Part shown: positions 1 through 7,944 of the stretch, piece after piece
Layout of the letters: each line of letters starts with the position of its first letter
Numbering within the stretch: the first letter of the stretch is position 1
Source: Treponema sp.
Lineage (GTDB): Bacteria; Spirochaetota; Spirochaetia; Treponematales; Breznakiellaceae
Reading direction: 5' to 3'
NCBI GenBank assembly: GCA_009782555.1
Contig: WRIV01000008.1
Location: 59,397-123,396 of the forward strand
Length of the DNA: 64,000 bases
Notes under the pieces: generated by a model
What the model saw: the letters and a program-made list of their open reading frames with translations, nothing else
The model's database searches: none
Told to the model about the DNA's origin: nothing
Made by a program: the position numbers and the translations under genes

Positions 1-718
1 AAATCAAGGTTCCCGATCCTTCACCGACAACAAGGCCGTCCCGGTTTTTATCGTAGGCGGCGGGAGTTTTTTCAGGCGTATCGTTTTTGCAGCTGGCGGC
101 AAAAAGGGTATCAAAGACCGCTGCATTGGCGGGGCTCATTTCTTCAGCGCCTCCCGCCAGCATAATATCCTGAGCGCCCCTTGCTATGGTCTCATAGGCA
201 AAGCCTATGGCCTGCGAACTTGACGTGCATGCCGTGTTTGCCGTAATTATCCTTCCGGTAATGCCGAAAAATACGCCAATATTTGCGGCGCAGGTCTGGG
301 GCATGGCTTTTATATAGGTGGTGGCGCTTATTTTTTTTACATCACCCAGAACGAGCATGCTGTAGAAGTCAAGGAGAGGCTCTATACTTCCCATAGAAGA
401 ACCGTAGGCAACGCCTGCGCGGCCATTTTTTAGCTGAGGATCGTCCGGGTTTATGCCTGCATCTGCCAATGCTTTTTCTGCAGAAACCAGGGCAAGCTGG
501 GCAACTTTGCCAAGGCTGCGGATTTTTTTCCGGGGGTAGCCGGGCGGGGTAAAATCTATGGGTGCGGCAAGCATTGTATTCATGCCGGTATATTTTTCCC
601 AGTCTTTCATATAGCGGACACAATTTTTCCCTGCCCTCAGAGACTTAAGTATATCCAGCCATTCATTACCCAGGGCGCTGACTACCGCTCCACCTGTGAT
701 GACCACACGTTTCCTCAC
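1..718 (-). CDS. beta-ketoacyl-ACP synthase (partial, 3' end outside window)
   Basis: Condensing enzyme of a type II fatty-acid/polyketide system. About 239 residues are visible, read by translating the minus strand from a GTG at 718 that follows an AGAGG ribosome-binding site by about 8 nt. The start reads RKRVVITGGAVVSALGNEW, the usual ketosynthase N-terminus. The nucleophilic-cysteine motif TACTSS and a later GGAEEMSPANA segment are present; the two catalytic histidines lie beyond the window edge. It follows a FabG reductase and a dehydratase on the same strand (67-nt gap), so it belongs to the APE-like cluster. Because the cysteine is present it is a true ketosynthase rather than a chain-length factor. 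Which APE ketosynthase (ApeO- or ApeR-like) cannot be decided here. Confidence 0.9.
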   Translation of the reverse strand, partial: MRKRVVITGGAVVSALGNEWLDILKSLRAGKNCVRYMKDWEKYTGMNTMLAAPIDFTPPGYPRKKIRSLGKVAQLALVSAEKALADAGINPDDPQLKNGRAGVAYGSSMGSIEPLLDFYSMLVLGDVKKISATTYIKAMPQTCAANIGVFFGITGRIITANTACTSSSQAIGFAYETIARGAQDIMLAGGAEEMSPANAAVFDTLFAASCKNDTPEKTPAAYDKNRDGLVVGEGSGTLI

Positions 719-785
719 TATAATAACCTCTGTTCCGCGCTGCACCCTATGTGCCGGGCATTACAACCGGATACAAAATACAGTT

Positions 786-1535
786 TCATATCATGCCTCC
801 GTTTACCGAGATTACCTGACGCGTGATATACGATGCCTGTTCGGAAAGAAGGAATACCGCCAGAGCGGCCACTTCTTCGGGTTTACCTATTCGGCCCATG
901 GGTATGGATGGAAGTATTTTATCTATCGGCACGTCCCGTATCATTTTTGTATCTATGATCCCCGGGGCGATGCAGTTTACGGTTATGGAACGGCTGGCAA
1001 GTTCCGCTGCGAGGGCTTTGGTGGCTCCGATAATGCCTGCCTTGGCAGCACTGTAATTTACCTGGCCGCGGTTTCCTGCTATTCCCGATACCGATGAAAG
1101 GGTAATGATCCGGCCTCGTTTTTTGCGGCAGATAGGCATCATAAGGGGGTGAAGGACATTGTAAAAACTGTCAAGATCGGTGCGAAGAACAGTATCCCAA
1201 TCTTCTTCGCTCATGCCAGGGAAAGAGTCATCGGCGGAGATTCCAGCATTGCAGATAATTCCCCAGAAGGCGCTTTCGCAGGAGGCGCTGCAATTTTCTT
1301 CCGTCCATTTTTCAAGTTTTTTCCGGCATTCTTCCCGGTTACTCACATCAAACTGAAGGAGCTCTATTTTTCCGCCCCTTTGAGTGATTTCCTTTTCCAG
1401 GGATTCGGCCTCTTCTTTTCCCTTATTATAGTGGGCCGTTACTTCGTACCCCGCTTCGGATACAGCCAGTGCAATAGAGCGGCCTATGCCCCTGCCTGCC
1501 CCGGTAATGAGCACTTTTTTTTCACTCAACAGCAT
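786..1535 (-). CDS. 3-oxoacyl-ACP reductase (FabG-like SDR)
   Basis: NADPH-dependent reductase of the 3-oxoacyl-ACP intermediate, ApeQ-like by context. This is a 249-residue short-chain dehydrogenase. It has the cofactor loop TGAGRGIG near residue 11, the NAG motif, a catalytic serine in SSVSG, and the catalytic YSAAK (YxxxK) motif. The C-terminus ends in the usual VNGGM. The ATG at 1535 overlaps the end of the upstream dehydratase by 14 nt and has AAAGGA 6 nt before it. Dehydratase, reductase and ketosynthase form one leftward transcription unit. Confidence 0.93.
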   Translation of the reverse strand: MLLSEKKVLITGAGRGIGRSIALAVSEAGYEVTAHYNKGKEEAESLEKEITQRGGKIELLQFDVSNREECRKKLEKWTEENCSASCESAFWGIICNAGISADDSFPGMSEEDWDTVLRTDLDSFYNVLHPLMMPICRKKRGRIITLSSVSGIAGNRGQVNYSAAKAGIIGATKALAAELASRSITVNCIAPGIIDTKMIRDVPIDKILPSIPMGRIGKPEEVAALAVFLLSEQASYITRQVISVNGGMI

Positions 1536-1998
1536 GGTAATCCTTTTTCATGGCCTGGGCTTGTTCATGCTCTATTTCCATAACCGTTAGTTTTCCTTCA
1601 AGAATTTTTCTACCTTCAAGTAAAATTTCACCTTCAAAAGTGCAGGCCAAATCCATGCGTCCAATTTCCTTTGTTTTTATCTCTACGGTACTTCCGGTCT
1701 TAAAGAAGGGAAGGCCTATCCGCATTGACGAAACACTCAGAATGAATCCCATTTTTGGGGGGATGCCGTTTTCACGATCCCTGATGCCAGAAAAAGCGGA
1801 GATCGCCTGGGCTATAAATTCAAAGCCTGCCCAGGCGGGGACACCCGCCGCTGCGGGATCGTAAAAGAGGCAGTCTTCGGTAATATGATATTCCGCCTCG
1901 ATAGTTCGTTCTTCGAGATTATACTCTTTGATTCTGCTGAGGAGCAACATTTTGTTCCTGTGGGGTACAATGGAAAGAAGGTTTTCTTTTTCAGTCAA
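1522..1998 (-). CDS. 3-hydroxyacyl-ACP dehydratase (hot-dog fold, ApeP-like)
   Basis: Probable dehydratase giving the 2-enoyl intermediate of the polyene chain; 158 residues from the chosen TTG start. Near the N-terminus VPHRNKMLLLSRI matches the PHR..MLLL signature of the ApeP/FabZ-like hot-dog family. I chose TTG at 1998 because GGGAGG lies 9 nt upstream of it. The in-frame ATG at 2070 overlaps the -10 box of a strong promoter (2069-2097) and would not be transcribed as a full codon. With this start the gene no longer overlaps the divergent phosphopantetheinyl transferase. It is first in the leftward dehydratase-reductase-ketosynthase unit. Confidence 0.8.
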   Translation of the reverse strand: MTEKENLLSIVPHRNKMLLLSRIKEYNLEERTIEAEYHITEDCLFYDPAAAGVPAWAGFEFIAQAISAFSGIRDRENGIPPKMGFILSVSSMRIGLPFFKTGSTVEIKTKEIGRMDLACTFEGEILLEGRKILEGKLTVMEIEHEQAQAMKKDYHAVE

Positions 1999-2014
1999 GC
2001 AGTATTTCCTCCCA

Positions 2015-2043
2015 TTGTAGAAGCAGGGTAAACCGGCTATGAT
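2015..2043 (+). promoter_or_regulatory. promoter of the phosphopantetheinyl transferase gene
   Basis: TTGTAG (2015-2020), 17-nt spacer, TATGAT (2038-2043). The predicted transcript starts near 2050, leaving a leader of about 14 nt before the ATG at 2064. It faces the leftward promoter at 2069-2097, and the two predicted transcripts overlap at their 5' ends by about 12 nt. Confidence 0.55.
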
Positions 2044-2063
2044 ACATTCAGGCTCCGGAATAG

Positions 2064-2786
2064 ATGTCATATTACATAGGTTTATCAATTCTGTCAAACA
2101 ACTCTGAAGGCCAGTGTAAAAGAGCGGAACGCCAAAAATTTTTAAGCGCCGAAGCAAAGTGTATAGTATCCCGGCTTGCAGACAAAGCTTTTTCCGAAGA
2201 TGATATAGCCAGAGAGAGACAGGGACGGCCCTTTTTTTTAGGGCCTGATCTGGATTTTAGCATTTCCCATTCCGGAACGCTGGCCGCTGTTTCTTTTGTT
2301 CGGGGCGCAAACCTGCGCACCGGCTGTGATGTTGAGCTTGTAAGACCCCGGGTAAGAGCAAAAGAAATAGCGGAAGAAAATTTTTCTGCCCCTGAAAGGG
2401 ATTACATTTTTTCCTCCGGCTGTTTTGACGAAACAAAATTTTATTCGATATGGACCTTGAAGGAATGCTATCTTAAACTCCGGGGGCTGCAGGTATTTGA
2501 TATGCCCGGCGTACCGTCCTTTATTGACGGCGAAGATCCATGCAGGGGGAATTTTGTTTTTTGTACTGCTGTTCCTTCTTTGCTATTGTTTAGACTTTAC
2601 GAACTATCGGTTGTAACCGGTGAACGTTATATGCTGGCAACAGTCATTGAAGGGATGGAACTGGATCCTGAAATTCGCTGGTTTTCTCAGGCATCAACCG
2701 AGGCTTTTTCGCCGATAAGAGCTTCAACTTTGTCAGCCAAAATTTTTGGACAAACAAAGCAGGAATCCCCGGCTTTAATATCATAG
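2064..2786 (+). CDS. 4'-phosphopantetheinyl transferase (Sfp/AcpT type)
   Basis: Transfers phosphopantetheine from CoA to the serine of an acyl carrier protein, activating it; the two ACPs of this cluster are the obvious substrates. It has 240 residues. The Mg-binding GCDVE and the downstream WTLKECYLK (W(T/S)xKExxxK) motifs of the superfamily are both present. FLGPDLDFSISHSG is the typical substrate-binding segment. The last 100 nt overlap the 3' end of the convergent thioesterase gene; residues after about 210 look like a tail beyond the family core. It is the only rightward gene within the left arm of the cluster. Confidence 0.88.
   Translation: MSYYIGLSILSNNSEGQCKRAERQKFLSAEAKCIVSRLADKAFSEDDIARERQGRPFFLGPDLDFSISHSGTLAAVSFVRGANLRTGCDVELVRPRVRAKEIAEENFSAPERDYIFSSGCFDETKFYSIWTLKECYLKLRGLQVFDMPGVPSFIDGEDPCRGNFVFCTAVPSLLLFRLYELSVVTGERYMLATVIEGMELDPEIRWFSQASTEAFSPIRASTLSAKIFGQTKQESPALIS
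2069..2097 (-). promoter_or_regulatory. promoter of dehydratase-reductase-ketosynthase unit
   Basis: On the minus strand TTGACA (2097-2092) is followed after 17 nt by TAATAT (2074-2069). The predicted start is near 2062, giving a leader of about 64 nt that contains the GGGAGG used by the TTG start at 1998. Confidence 0.6.
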
Positions 2787-3154
2787 GCCATTTGGGTGCT
2801 TACTCCTTTGGTGGCAAGAAGTCCGGTTTGGGCATGGCGAATTTCGTATTTTATCCTAAGGCGGTTTTCGTACTCCATTAGAATGGCTTTTATCCGCGCC
2901 CGGTCTCTGTACCGGAGGGACCCCAGATATTTTGCGGAAATTTCAATTACCGGAAAAGCATAGCCGGATTGTTCCATTTCGGAATAATTGTAGCCGATTT
3001 TTTCCAGAAGCGCCCGCCGGCCGATTTCAAAATAGTTTATATAATTTCCGTGCCATACAACTTGCATAGGATCGAGATCAAAAAATTCAACGGTAATTTC
3101 CGCTTCCGCAAAAAGACCGTAGGGTCCGTTATTCTCCCGGGATTCCATGGTCAT
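2687..3154 (-). CDS. acyl-CoA/ACP thioesterase, 4HBT hot-dog family
   Basis: A 155-residue thioesterase of the 4-hydroxybenzoyl-CoA type. The active-site segment DLDPMQVVWHGNYINYFE is present, with the Asp and the HGNY motif. It is probably the ApeK-like enzyme that releases or edits acyl-ACP intermediates; the exact substrate is inference. I chose the ATG at 3154 because it forms an ATGA overlap with the stop of the acyltransferase gene. A TTG further upstream is less likely. It is the last gene of the long leftward run starting at 7826, and its end overlaps the convergent phosphopantetheinyl transferase gene. Confidence 0.87.
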   Translation of the reverse strand: MTMESRENNGPYGLFAEAEITVEFFDLDPMQVVWHGNYINYFEIGRRALLEKIGYNYSEMEQSGYAFPVIEISAKYLGSLRYRDRARIKAILMEYENRLRIKYEIRHAQTGLLATKGVSTQMAYDIKAGDSCFVCPKILADKVEALIGEKASVDA

Positions 3155-4134
3155 GCCCCTTTTTGCCAAAAATTAAAAAAATTATACCATTGAAAAGGAT
3201 ATTTTTTGCAATAACCTTCCAGAAACGCTGCAAAAGAATGGGCCATCTCGGAACTCCGCAAGGCCCGTTCCTTTCTGGTACAATCAAAGGAAAGCGGACT
3301 TTTATGTACATGCATGCCGTACTCCGGTTTTAGCGACAAATCACCCCGGCGCAGGGCAAAAACAAAATAAACCGGCGCCTTTAACAAAGAGGCTAAGTAA
3401 AAAGCTCCCGGTGAAAAAGGCGCATCTTCTCCAAGGAAAGGAATCAGGAAGTTTTTTTCTGCGGATCCAGCGGATGTCCTGTCGCCGGCAATTACCACCA
3501 ATTCCCCGGCGGTAATTTTTTCTTCAAGAAGAAGGGCGGTACCAGGGCCAATTTCATTGGCGTCAATAATATCCAGTCCGGACTGCGGGTTTAGTTCTTT
3601 AAGCATCCGGGTAAAATTCGCAGTAACATGCCTATCAACGATGGTAGTAACCGGTACCCGCCTGGATACTCCTGTCTGGTTAAAATTCGCAAGACCCCTG
3701 AGCAGTTCGGTGTTTCCCAGATGGGAACAAATAAGAAAAGCGCCCTTACCTTTTTCCAGATTCCGGATAAGCTCTTCTATGTCATCATCCTGAAAATGAA
3801 TATCCTTAAAGGGAAATTTTCCGCCCCAGGATTGGAGTTTTTCCACCAGCGCGAGGGAAAAAGAAATAATATGCCGCATGGGCCCCAGCCAGGAACGGCA
3901 TTTCTTCGCTGTCCCGGGTTTTTCGGCAAATGGGGCGGCTTTTTGCAGAAATCGTCTTGATTCAATCCGGCCATTTTTTGAAAGAAGGAAATAGAAAAAC
4001 CCTACGGGAAATGCAAAAACGCGCAGGATAATCATCGGAAAAAATCTGAATAAAATAAGCATTAGTTTTACATGCCAATACCCTCCGGCCTGTTCTCTGT
4101 GCAGCGACCAGTGGAGGGGCTCTGATTTTTTCAT
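3151..4134 (-). CDS. lysophospholipid/lipid A-type acyltransferase
   Basis: A 327-residue member of the LpxL/HtrB-like acyltransferase superfamily. One hydrophobic segment near the N-terminus (VKLMLILFRFFPMIILRVFAF) suggests an inner-membrane anchor. The catalytic HLGNTE (Hx4E) motif lies near the middle, and the DRTSAGS segment resembles the second conserved block. It starts at ATG 4134 in an ATGA overlap with the glycosyltransferase stop. In APE clusters a glycosyltransferase and such an acyltransferase are encoded together, sometimes as one protein; here they are separate genes. The likely role is attaching the polyene acyl chain to a lipid or sugar acceptor, by inference. Confidence 0.85.
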   Translation of the reverse strand: MKKSEPLHWSLHREQAGGYWHVKLMLILFRFFPMIILRVFAFPVGFFYFLLSKNGRIESRRFLQKAAPFAEKPGTAKKCRSWLGPMRHIISFSLALVEKLQSWGGKFPFKDIHFQDDDIEELIRNLEKGKGAFLICSHLGNTELLRGLANFNQTGVSRRVPVTTIVDRHVTANFTRMLKELNPQSGLDIIDANEIGPGTALLLEEKITAGELVVIAGDRTSAGSAEKNFLIPFLGEDAPFSPGAFYLASLLKAPVYFVFALRRGDLSLKPEYGMHVHKSPLSFDCTRKERALRSSEMAHSFAAFLEGYCKKYPFQWYNFFNFWQKGA

Positions 4135-4880
4135 CGTTTTTCTTTTCCGTGTTTTATTTTTTGGGTGATGAGCAGAGGCAGGCGAAACAGCATGCCAAAA
4201 AAAAGCCGGCAAAAAGTCCAGCTAATGCGGATATTATCTCTGACCATGCGGAAGTTGGAGATACCGTCTTCCGGATAACTTATTTTTACCGGGAAAAACA
4301 CAGGGAACACTTTTTTCCAGTAGAGACGGACAAGTATTTCCGCATCAAAGCCCATGCGCCGGTCTACAAAAGAAAATTTTGTTATCCGCAGCGACGGTTC
4401 CACAGGGTATACTCTAAAACCGCAAAGCACATCCTTTAATTCCAGCGAAAGGGTAACGATAGCAGCCCAGAAGGTGGAAATTTTTCGTCCCGTTACCCTG
4501 CTTTTGGGAGCGGTCTCATCAAATTCCGGGTATCCGCAGATAATCATATCAGGATGTTTGGCGGACTTTTCCAGAAAAAAAACGGCCTTTCCGGCATCAT
4601 GCTGGCCATCGGCATCTATCTGGAGTACATGGGTCAGTCCTAACTCCGCCGCTTTTTTTAGCCCCTGAATAACAGCTCCTCCCTTGCCCATGTTTTTTTC
4701 CAGGCGCACTAAAGCAGTCCCCTGCGTTTTTGCGGCGTATTCGGCAAGATAATAGCGTGTTTCAGCGTCGTTTCCGTCATCCGCCAGAATTACCGGCAGC
4801 CCCGAAGAGGTGAACCGTTCCGCCAGGAGGCACGCGGTTTTGCCGTGCCTGTATACAGGGATAAGGACTCCTTGCTTCAC
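4131..4880 (-). CDS. family 2 glycosyltransferase
   Basis: A 249-residue GT-A glycosyltransferase starting MKQGVLIPVYRHG, with the nucleotide-sugar/metal motif DADGQHD (DxD-like) near residue 93. A hydrophobic C-terminal stretch (FCRLFFGMLFRLPLLI) suggests membrane association. It starts at GTG 4880, which overlaps the stop of the upstream fusion gene (GTGA). Together with the following acyltransferase gene it is expected to build the lipid or sugar anchor of the polyene product. The sugar donor cannot be read from the sequence. Confidence 0.87.
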   Translation of the reverse strand: MKQGVLIPVYRHGKTACLLAERFTSSGLPVILADDGNDAETRYYLAEYAAKTQGTALVRLEKNMGKGGAVIQGLKKAAELGLTHVLQIDADGQHDAGKAVFFLEKSAKHPDMIICGYPEFDETAPKSRVTGRKISTFWAAIVTLSLELKDVLCGFRVYPVEPSLRITKFSFVDRRMGFDAEILVRLYWKKVFPVFFPVKISYPEDGISNFRMVRDNIRISWTFCRLFFGMLFRLPLLITQKIKHGKEKR

Positions 4881-7321
4881 AAGTGTTTCCTTGGAAATCC
4901 GTTCTCTTCTTCCAGAATCATTAATGTACCCGCCGAATAGACAATTTCTTTTTCCAAAGGGGAACCCGGTTTTTCTGAAACGGCGTTCTTTTGCACCCCG
5001 GCGGAAGATGCAGGAGAACTCATCTTAAAGGAAATGATTTTTCCTTTTTTTTCCAGTTTTAGGTGGAGGGGCGTAAAAGGCCGGATAAGGTTTGAAAATT
5101 TTATCCTCCGTATTTCCGAAATCCCAATGCCGGTTCCCAGATATCTTGACGCTAGGCGGAGTATCAATTCCACTTGAGCCACTGCCGGAAGAATAGGGAA
5201 TTCAGGAAAATGCCCCTCAAAATATGGGCTGGAATTAGGAATAGAAAATTCAAGGCTGATGGCATTTTCGGTTTTTTCAATTATTTTTTCTTTGTCCAGA
5301 CTGCCAAAACCGATACTTTCCGCCGGGTTTTTTTGATTGGAAAAAAGAAGTACAATTTCTTCTTTCTTTTTTTTCCCCTGGATATCCGAGGGCAGGACTT
5401 GGGGGTAGCGCCATTTTTTTGGAATCACGATATTTTCAAAATATTGAATAAGGTATTCCCGCCAAAATTTGTTTATTTGGTGTTTTTCAAGTCCAGAAAA
5501 CCGCTCCTTCCCTTTGCTATTAAAAACCACTGCGGCGGCAAGGTATTGGCGTTTGTCTTCCAGAAATATCACGCATACATCGGCGGCAAGGCCGGATTGT
5601 AAAATGCGGTTTTCTATTTCCGGAAGGGAGATTCGCTTTTCCTCGATTTTTACCACCGAATCAATCCGCCCCTTCAGTAAAAACCGGCCGTCTTCCAGTA
5701 TTTCCACCAGGTCTGCGGTTTCAAAGCCCGCCGGATCTTTTATATAGGGCGAGCGGATAACAAGACAGCCATCCTGGTTTTGGTCAAGCTTTGCATTTTT
5801 AAAGGCCGTCCACTCCAAACCTTGAGCCGACTGCCTCCAGGCAACGCCTGAGGTTTCCGTACTGCCGTAGACTTCCACTGGCCAGAAACCAAATATCTTG
5901 CAGGTTTTTTCGGCAATCCCAGGATCCAGGACTCCTCCGGAAGTAAAAATCCAGGGCGATGTAAGACTAAGGTCGGCGAGCTTCTCTATTTCCGCAGCGC
6001 GCTTGAGGAAGGCCGGAACCGTAATGATCATGTATTTCGTATCGGAGAGTTTTTCCAGTTCTTCGGGAAACTCTATTCTTTTTCTTTTAAAAGGAACTCC
6101 CGCAGTAAAGGGGAGGAGTATTGAAAAAAGAAGGCCGTAAATATGGTGCTGGCTTACGGTGGAACATACCTTGCGTTTGAGGAATTCTTCTCCCCATTTG
6201 GAAAGGACAAAGCGGTTGTCGTTTTCGAATTCTGTCAGCCGCTGTTTTATCGCTTTGGGTTTTCCGGTACTTCCCGATGTATACATGATGATGGATGTTT
6301 CATCAGCGTTTATCACCGGTCCTTCTTCTGTCGGGGCAGCTGTTTTTATTATTTTCTGAAACAGGGAGGGGATGTGGAAAGTGTTTGCCGGATAGTCTTC
6401 TTTTGGATAATCCTGATCGGTAAGGAAAGGTGCGGCGTTACGGATTTCTGCAATATAGGAGGGACTTATATTGGCGCTGAGGAGTATCTCTTTTTTGCAT
6501 TGAAGCAAAGCTGTAAAGGCCAGGAGAAAATACCAGCAGTCCTCGCAGTGGAGAAGCCATTTCCTGCCGCCTGCAGCGTTTATCTGCCGCCGCAGTCTGG
6601 CAGTACCTTCAAGAAAATCGCCCCACGTTTTGTAGACCGATGCGCCCCAGTATCCTTCGTAGCAGAGAACTGTGGAAAGAGGCCGGGAATTATGCTTAAA
6701 TACTGACAGAGGAACGGCCCTGGGCATCTTTTTCTGCATCATCTTCCTTGCAATATATTCCCCGGCAAAGAGGGCACCCATTAGTATATAGGAAACCCCG
6801 CCGTTATAAGCAGACCATAGCACATCAGAACCGGAAAAAATGGTATATGCGGCCATGCTTCCGTTTAGGACAAAAAAAATGCACCATATCAGGGTTATTT
6901 TGCGGCAGTAGGCGTTGATTTTTTTTTCGTTCAAGGAACCTTGAATGGACTTATCCTGCATTACGGCAAAACGGAAGACCATGGCGGGAGGAAAAAAAAG
7001 AGTGCTGCTAAATGCCGCAAGAAACAAAACATTCATTAGCAGGGGATATAATTTTAAGATAACAACAGAGTTAACAATAAGGCATAAAGCTCCCAGGCCG
7101 AACAGTAGCAGAAAATTCCAAAAAAAGGACAATCCCTGTTTTTTCTTGTTCTTTGACGTTCCGGCGATAAAGGCAAGGAGGGCAAAAGCCATGACAAAAA
7201 GAGAAAACATTCTAAGATCAATTTTTTGGATCACCAGAAAATAAAAAATCAACCCCGGATAAAATACAGCGGCGGTAACAATGAGAACTATGGCAATGCC
7301 CCTAAGCTTGAGGGGCATCAT
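4877..7321 (-). CDS. triple fusion: membrane domain + AMP-ligase + hot-dog dehydratase
   Basis: An 814-residue protein joining three parts that are often separate in APE clusters. Residues about 1-195 hold five or six hydrophobic segments like the COG4648-type membrane protein. Residues about 205-670 are an acyl/aryl-AMP ligase, with the P-loop MYTSGSTGKPKA at 346-357 and the YGSTETSG motif. Residues about 686-800 are a FabZ/ApeI-like hot-dog dehydratase with FEGHFPEFPILP, catalytic His near 704. The ligase should load the aryl or acyl starter onto an ACP, and the dehydratase acts in each elongation round (inference from APE systems). The ATG at 7321 overlaps the ACP stop (ATGA). Confidence 0.88.
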   Translation of the reverse strand: MMPLKLRGIAIVLIVTAAVFYPGLIFYFLVIQKIDLRMFSLFVMAFALLAFIAGTSKNKKKQGLSFFWNFLLLFGLGALCLIVNSVVILKLYPLLMNVLFLAAFSSTLFFPPAMVFRFAVMQDKSIQGSLNEKKINAYCRKITLIWCIFFVLNGSMAAYTIFSGSDVLWSAYNGGVSYILMGALFAGEYIARKMMQKKMPRAVPLSVFKHNSRPLSTVLCYEGYWGASVYKTWGDFLEGTARLRRQINAAGGRKWLLHCEDCWYFLLAFTALLQCKKEILLSANISPSYIAEIRNAAPFLTDQDYPKEDYPANTFHIPSLFQKIIKTAAPTEEGPVINADETSIIMYTSGSTGKPKAIKQRLTEFENDNRFVLSKWGEEFLKRKVCSTVSQHHIYGLLFSILLPFTAGVPFKRKRIEFPEELEKLSDTKYMIITVPAFLKRAAEIEKLADLSLTSPWIFTSGGVLDPGIAEKTCKIFGFWPVEVYGSTETSGVAWRQSAQGLEWTAFKNAKLDQNQDGCLVIRSPYIKDPAGFETADLVEILEDGRFLLKGRIDSVVKIEEKRISLPEIENRILQSGLAADVCVIFLEDKRQYLAAAVVFNSKGKERFSGLEKHQINKFWREYLIQYFENIVIPKKWRYPQVLPSDIQGKKKKEEIVLLFSNQKNPAESIGFGSLDKEKIIEKTENAISLEFSIPNSSPYFEGHFPEFPILPAVAQVELILRLASRYLGTGIGISEIRRIKFSNLIRPFTPLHLKLEKKGKIISFKMSSPASSAGVQKNAVSEKPGSPLEKEIVYSAGTLMILEEENGFPRKHL

Positions 7322-7566
7322 GTTTTTTGAACCAGGGGATAGAGGATATCTACCACATCCTGAACAGTAATAGCCTTTTTGAATAATTCTGGGTCAATTT
7401 TTCCCGGTATAAATTCTTTCATTTTTACCATAAGATCCACCGCATCAATAGAATCCAATTCCAGATCATCATAGAGCTTTGCTTTAGGTGCAATGGCTTC
7501 CCTTTCAATTTCAAATTCTACGGCTAAGATGTCCTGTATTCTCTGTAGAATTTCTTCCCTGGTCAT
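7318..7566 (-). CDS. acyl carrier protein 1
   Basis: An 82-residue acyl carrier protein. The phosphopantetheine-attachment serine is in LELDSIDAVDL, close to the canonical DSLD motif. It lies between the second ACP and the ligase fusion, with ATGA overlaps at both ends (ATG 7566), which points to translational coupling. It should carry the starter or the growing chain; which ACP does which cannot be told from sequence alone. Confidence 0.92.
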   Translation of the reverse strand: MTREEILQRIQDILAVEFEIEREAIAPKAKLYDDLELDSIDAVDLMVKMKEFIPGKIDPELFKKAITVQDVVDILYPLVQKT

Positions 7567-7826
7567 ACTGTTCCTCCCACGACCTCAATATAGGCCGCCA
7601 GGGCATCTACAGATGCAAAATGCTTCTTGTTGTCCGCATTTTCCGCAGAGAATTTAACGCCGAATTTCTTTTTCAGCGCCACTCCCAGCTCCAGGGCATC
7701 AATGGAATCAAGGCCCAATCCTTCTCCAAAAAGGGGTTCCGAATCAATAATATTTTCCGGTCGTATATCTTCCAGTTCCAGGGCGCTGATTATTAGTTCT
7801 TTGATTTGCTGTTTTATATTGTCCAT
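7563..7826 (-). CDS. acyl carrier protein 2
   Basis: An 87-residue acyl carrier protein with the attachment site LGLDSIDALEL. I chose ATG 7826 because AAAGGG lies about 6 nt upstream; a TTG at 7847 has no such site. It is the first gene of the long leftward operon ACP2-ACP1-ligase fusion-glycosyltransferase-acyltransferase-thioesterase, expressed from the promoter at 7862-7890. Unlike many first genes in this window it has a leader of about 29 nt and a Shine-Dalgarno sequence. Confidence 0.92.
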   Translation of the reverse strand: MDNIKQQIKELIISALELEDIRPENIIDSEPLFGEGLGLDSIDALELGVALKKKFGVKFSAENADNKKHFASVDALAAYIEVVGGTV

Positions 7827-7861
7827 AAGTAACCCTTTTAACCGCAAAAATAATCATGTAT

Positions 7862-7890
7862 AATATAGATCATCTAAAAAAGAAAAGCAA
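7862..7890 (-). promoter_or_regulatory. leftward APE operon promoter
   Basis: On the minus strand TTGCTT (7890-7885), 17-nt spacer, TATATT (7867-7862). The predicted start is near 7855, 29 nt before the ACP2 ATG. It is back to back with the rightward promoter at 7906-7934, with 15 bp between the two -35 boxes. Confidence 0.65.
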
Positions 7891-7905
7891 GGGATCGGGA
7901 AACTC

Positions 7906-7934
7906 TTGTCAACAGCAGAGGGGGTGCATATAAT
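7906..7934 (+). promoter_or_regulatory. rightward APE operon promoter (leaderless)
   Basis: TTGTCA (7906-7911), 17-nt spacer, perfect TATAAT (7929-7934). The predicted start near 7941 is only 4 nt before the ATG at 7945. No Shine-Dalgarno sequence is present, so the lolA-like mRNA should be leaderless. Confidence 0.75.
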
Positions 7935-7944
7935 TAATTGAACT

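Noticed and set aside
1999..2070. ATG at 2070 as the start of the dehydratase gene
   Set aside because: It overlaps the -10 box of a TTGACA-17-TAATAT promoter, lacks a ribosome-binding site and would overlap the divergent PPTase start. TTG 1998 has GGGAGG at a suitable distance.
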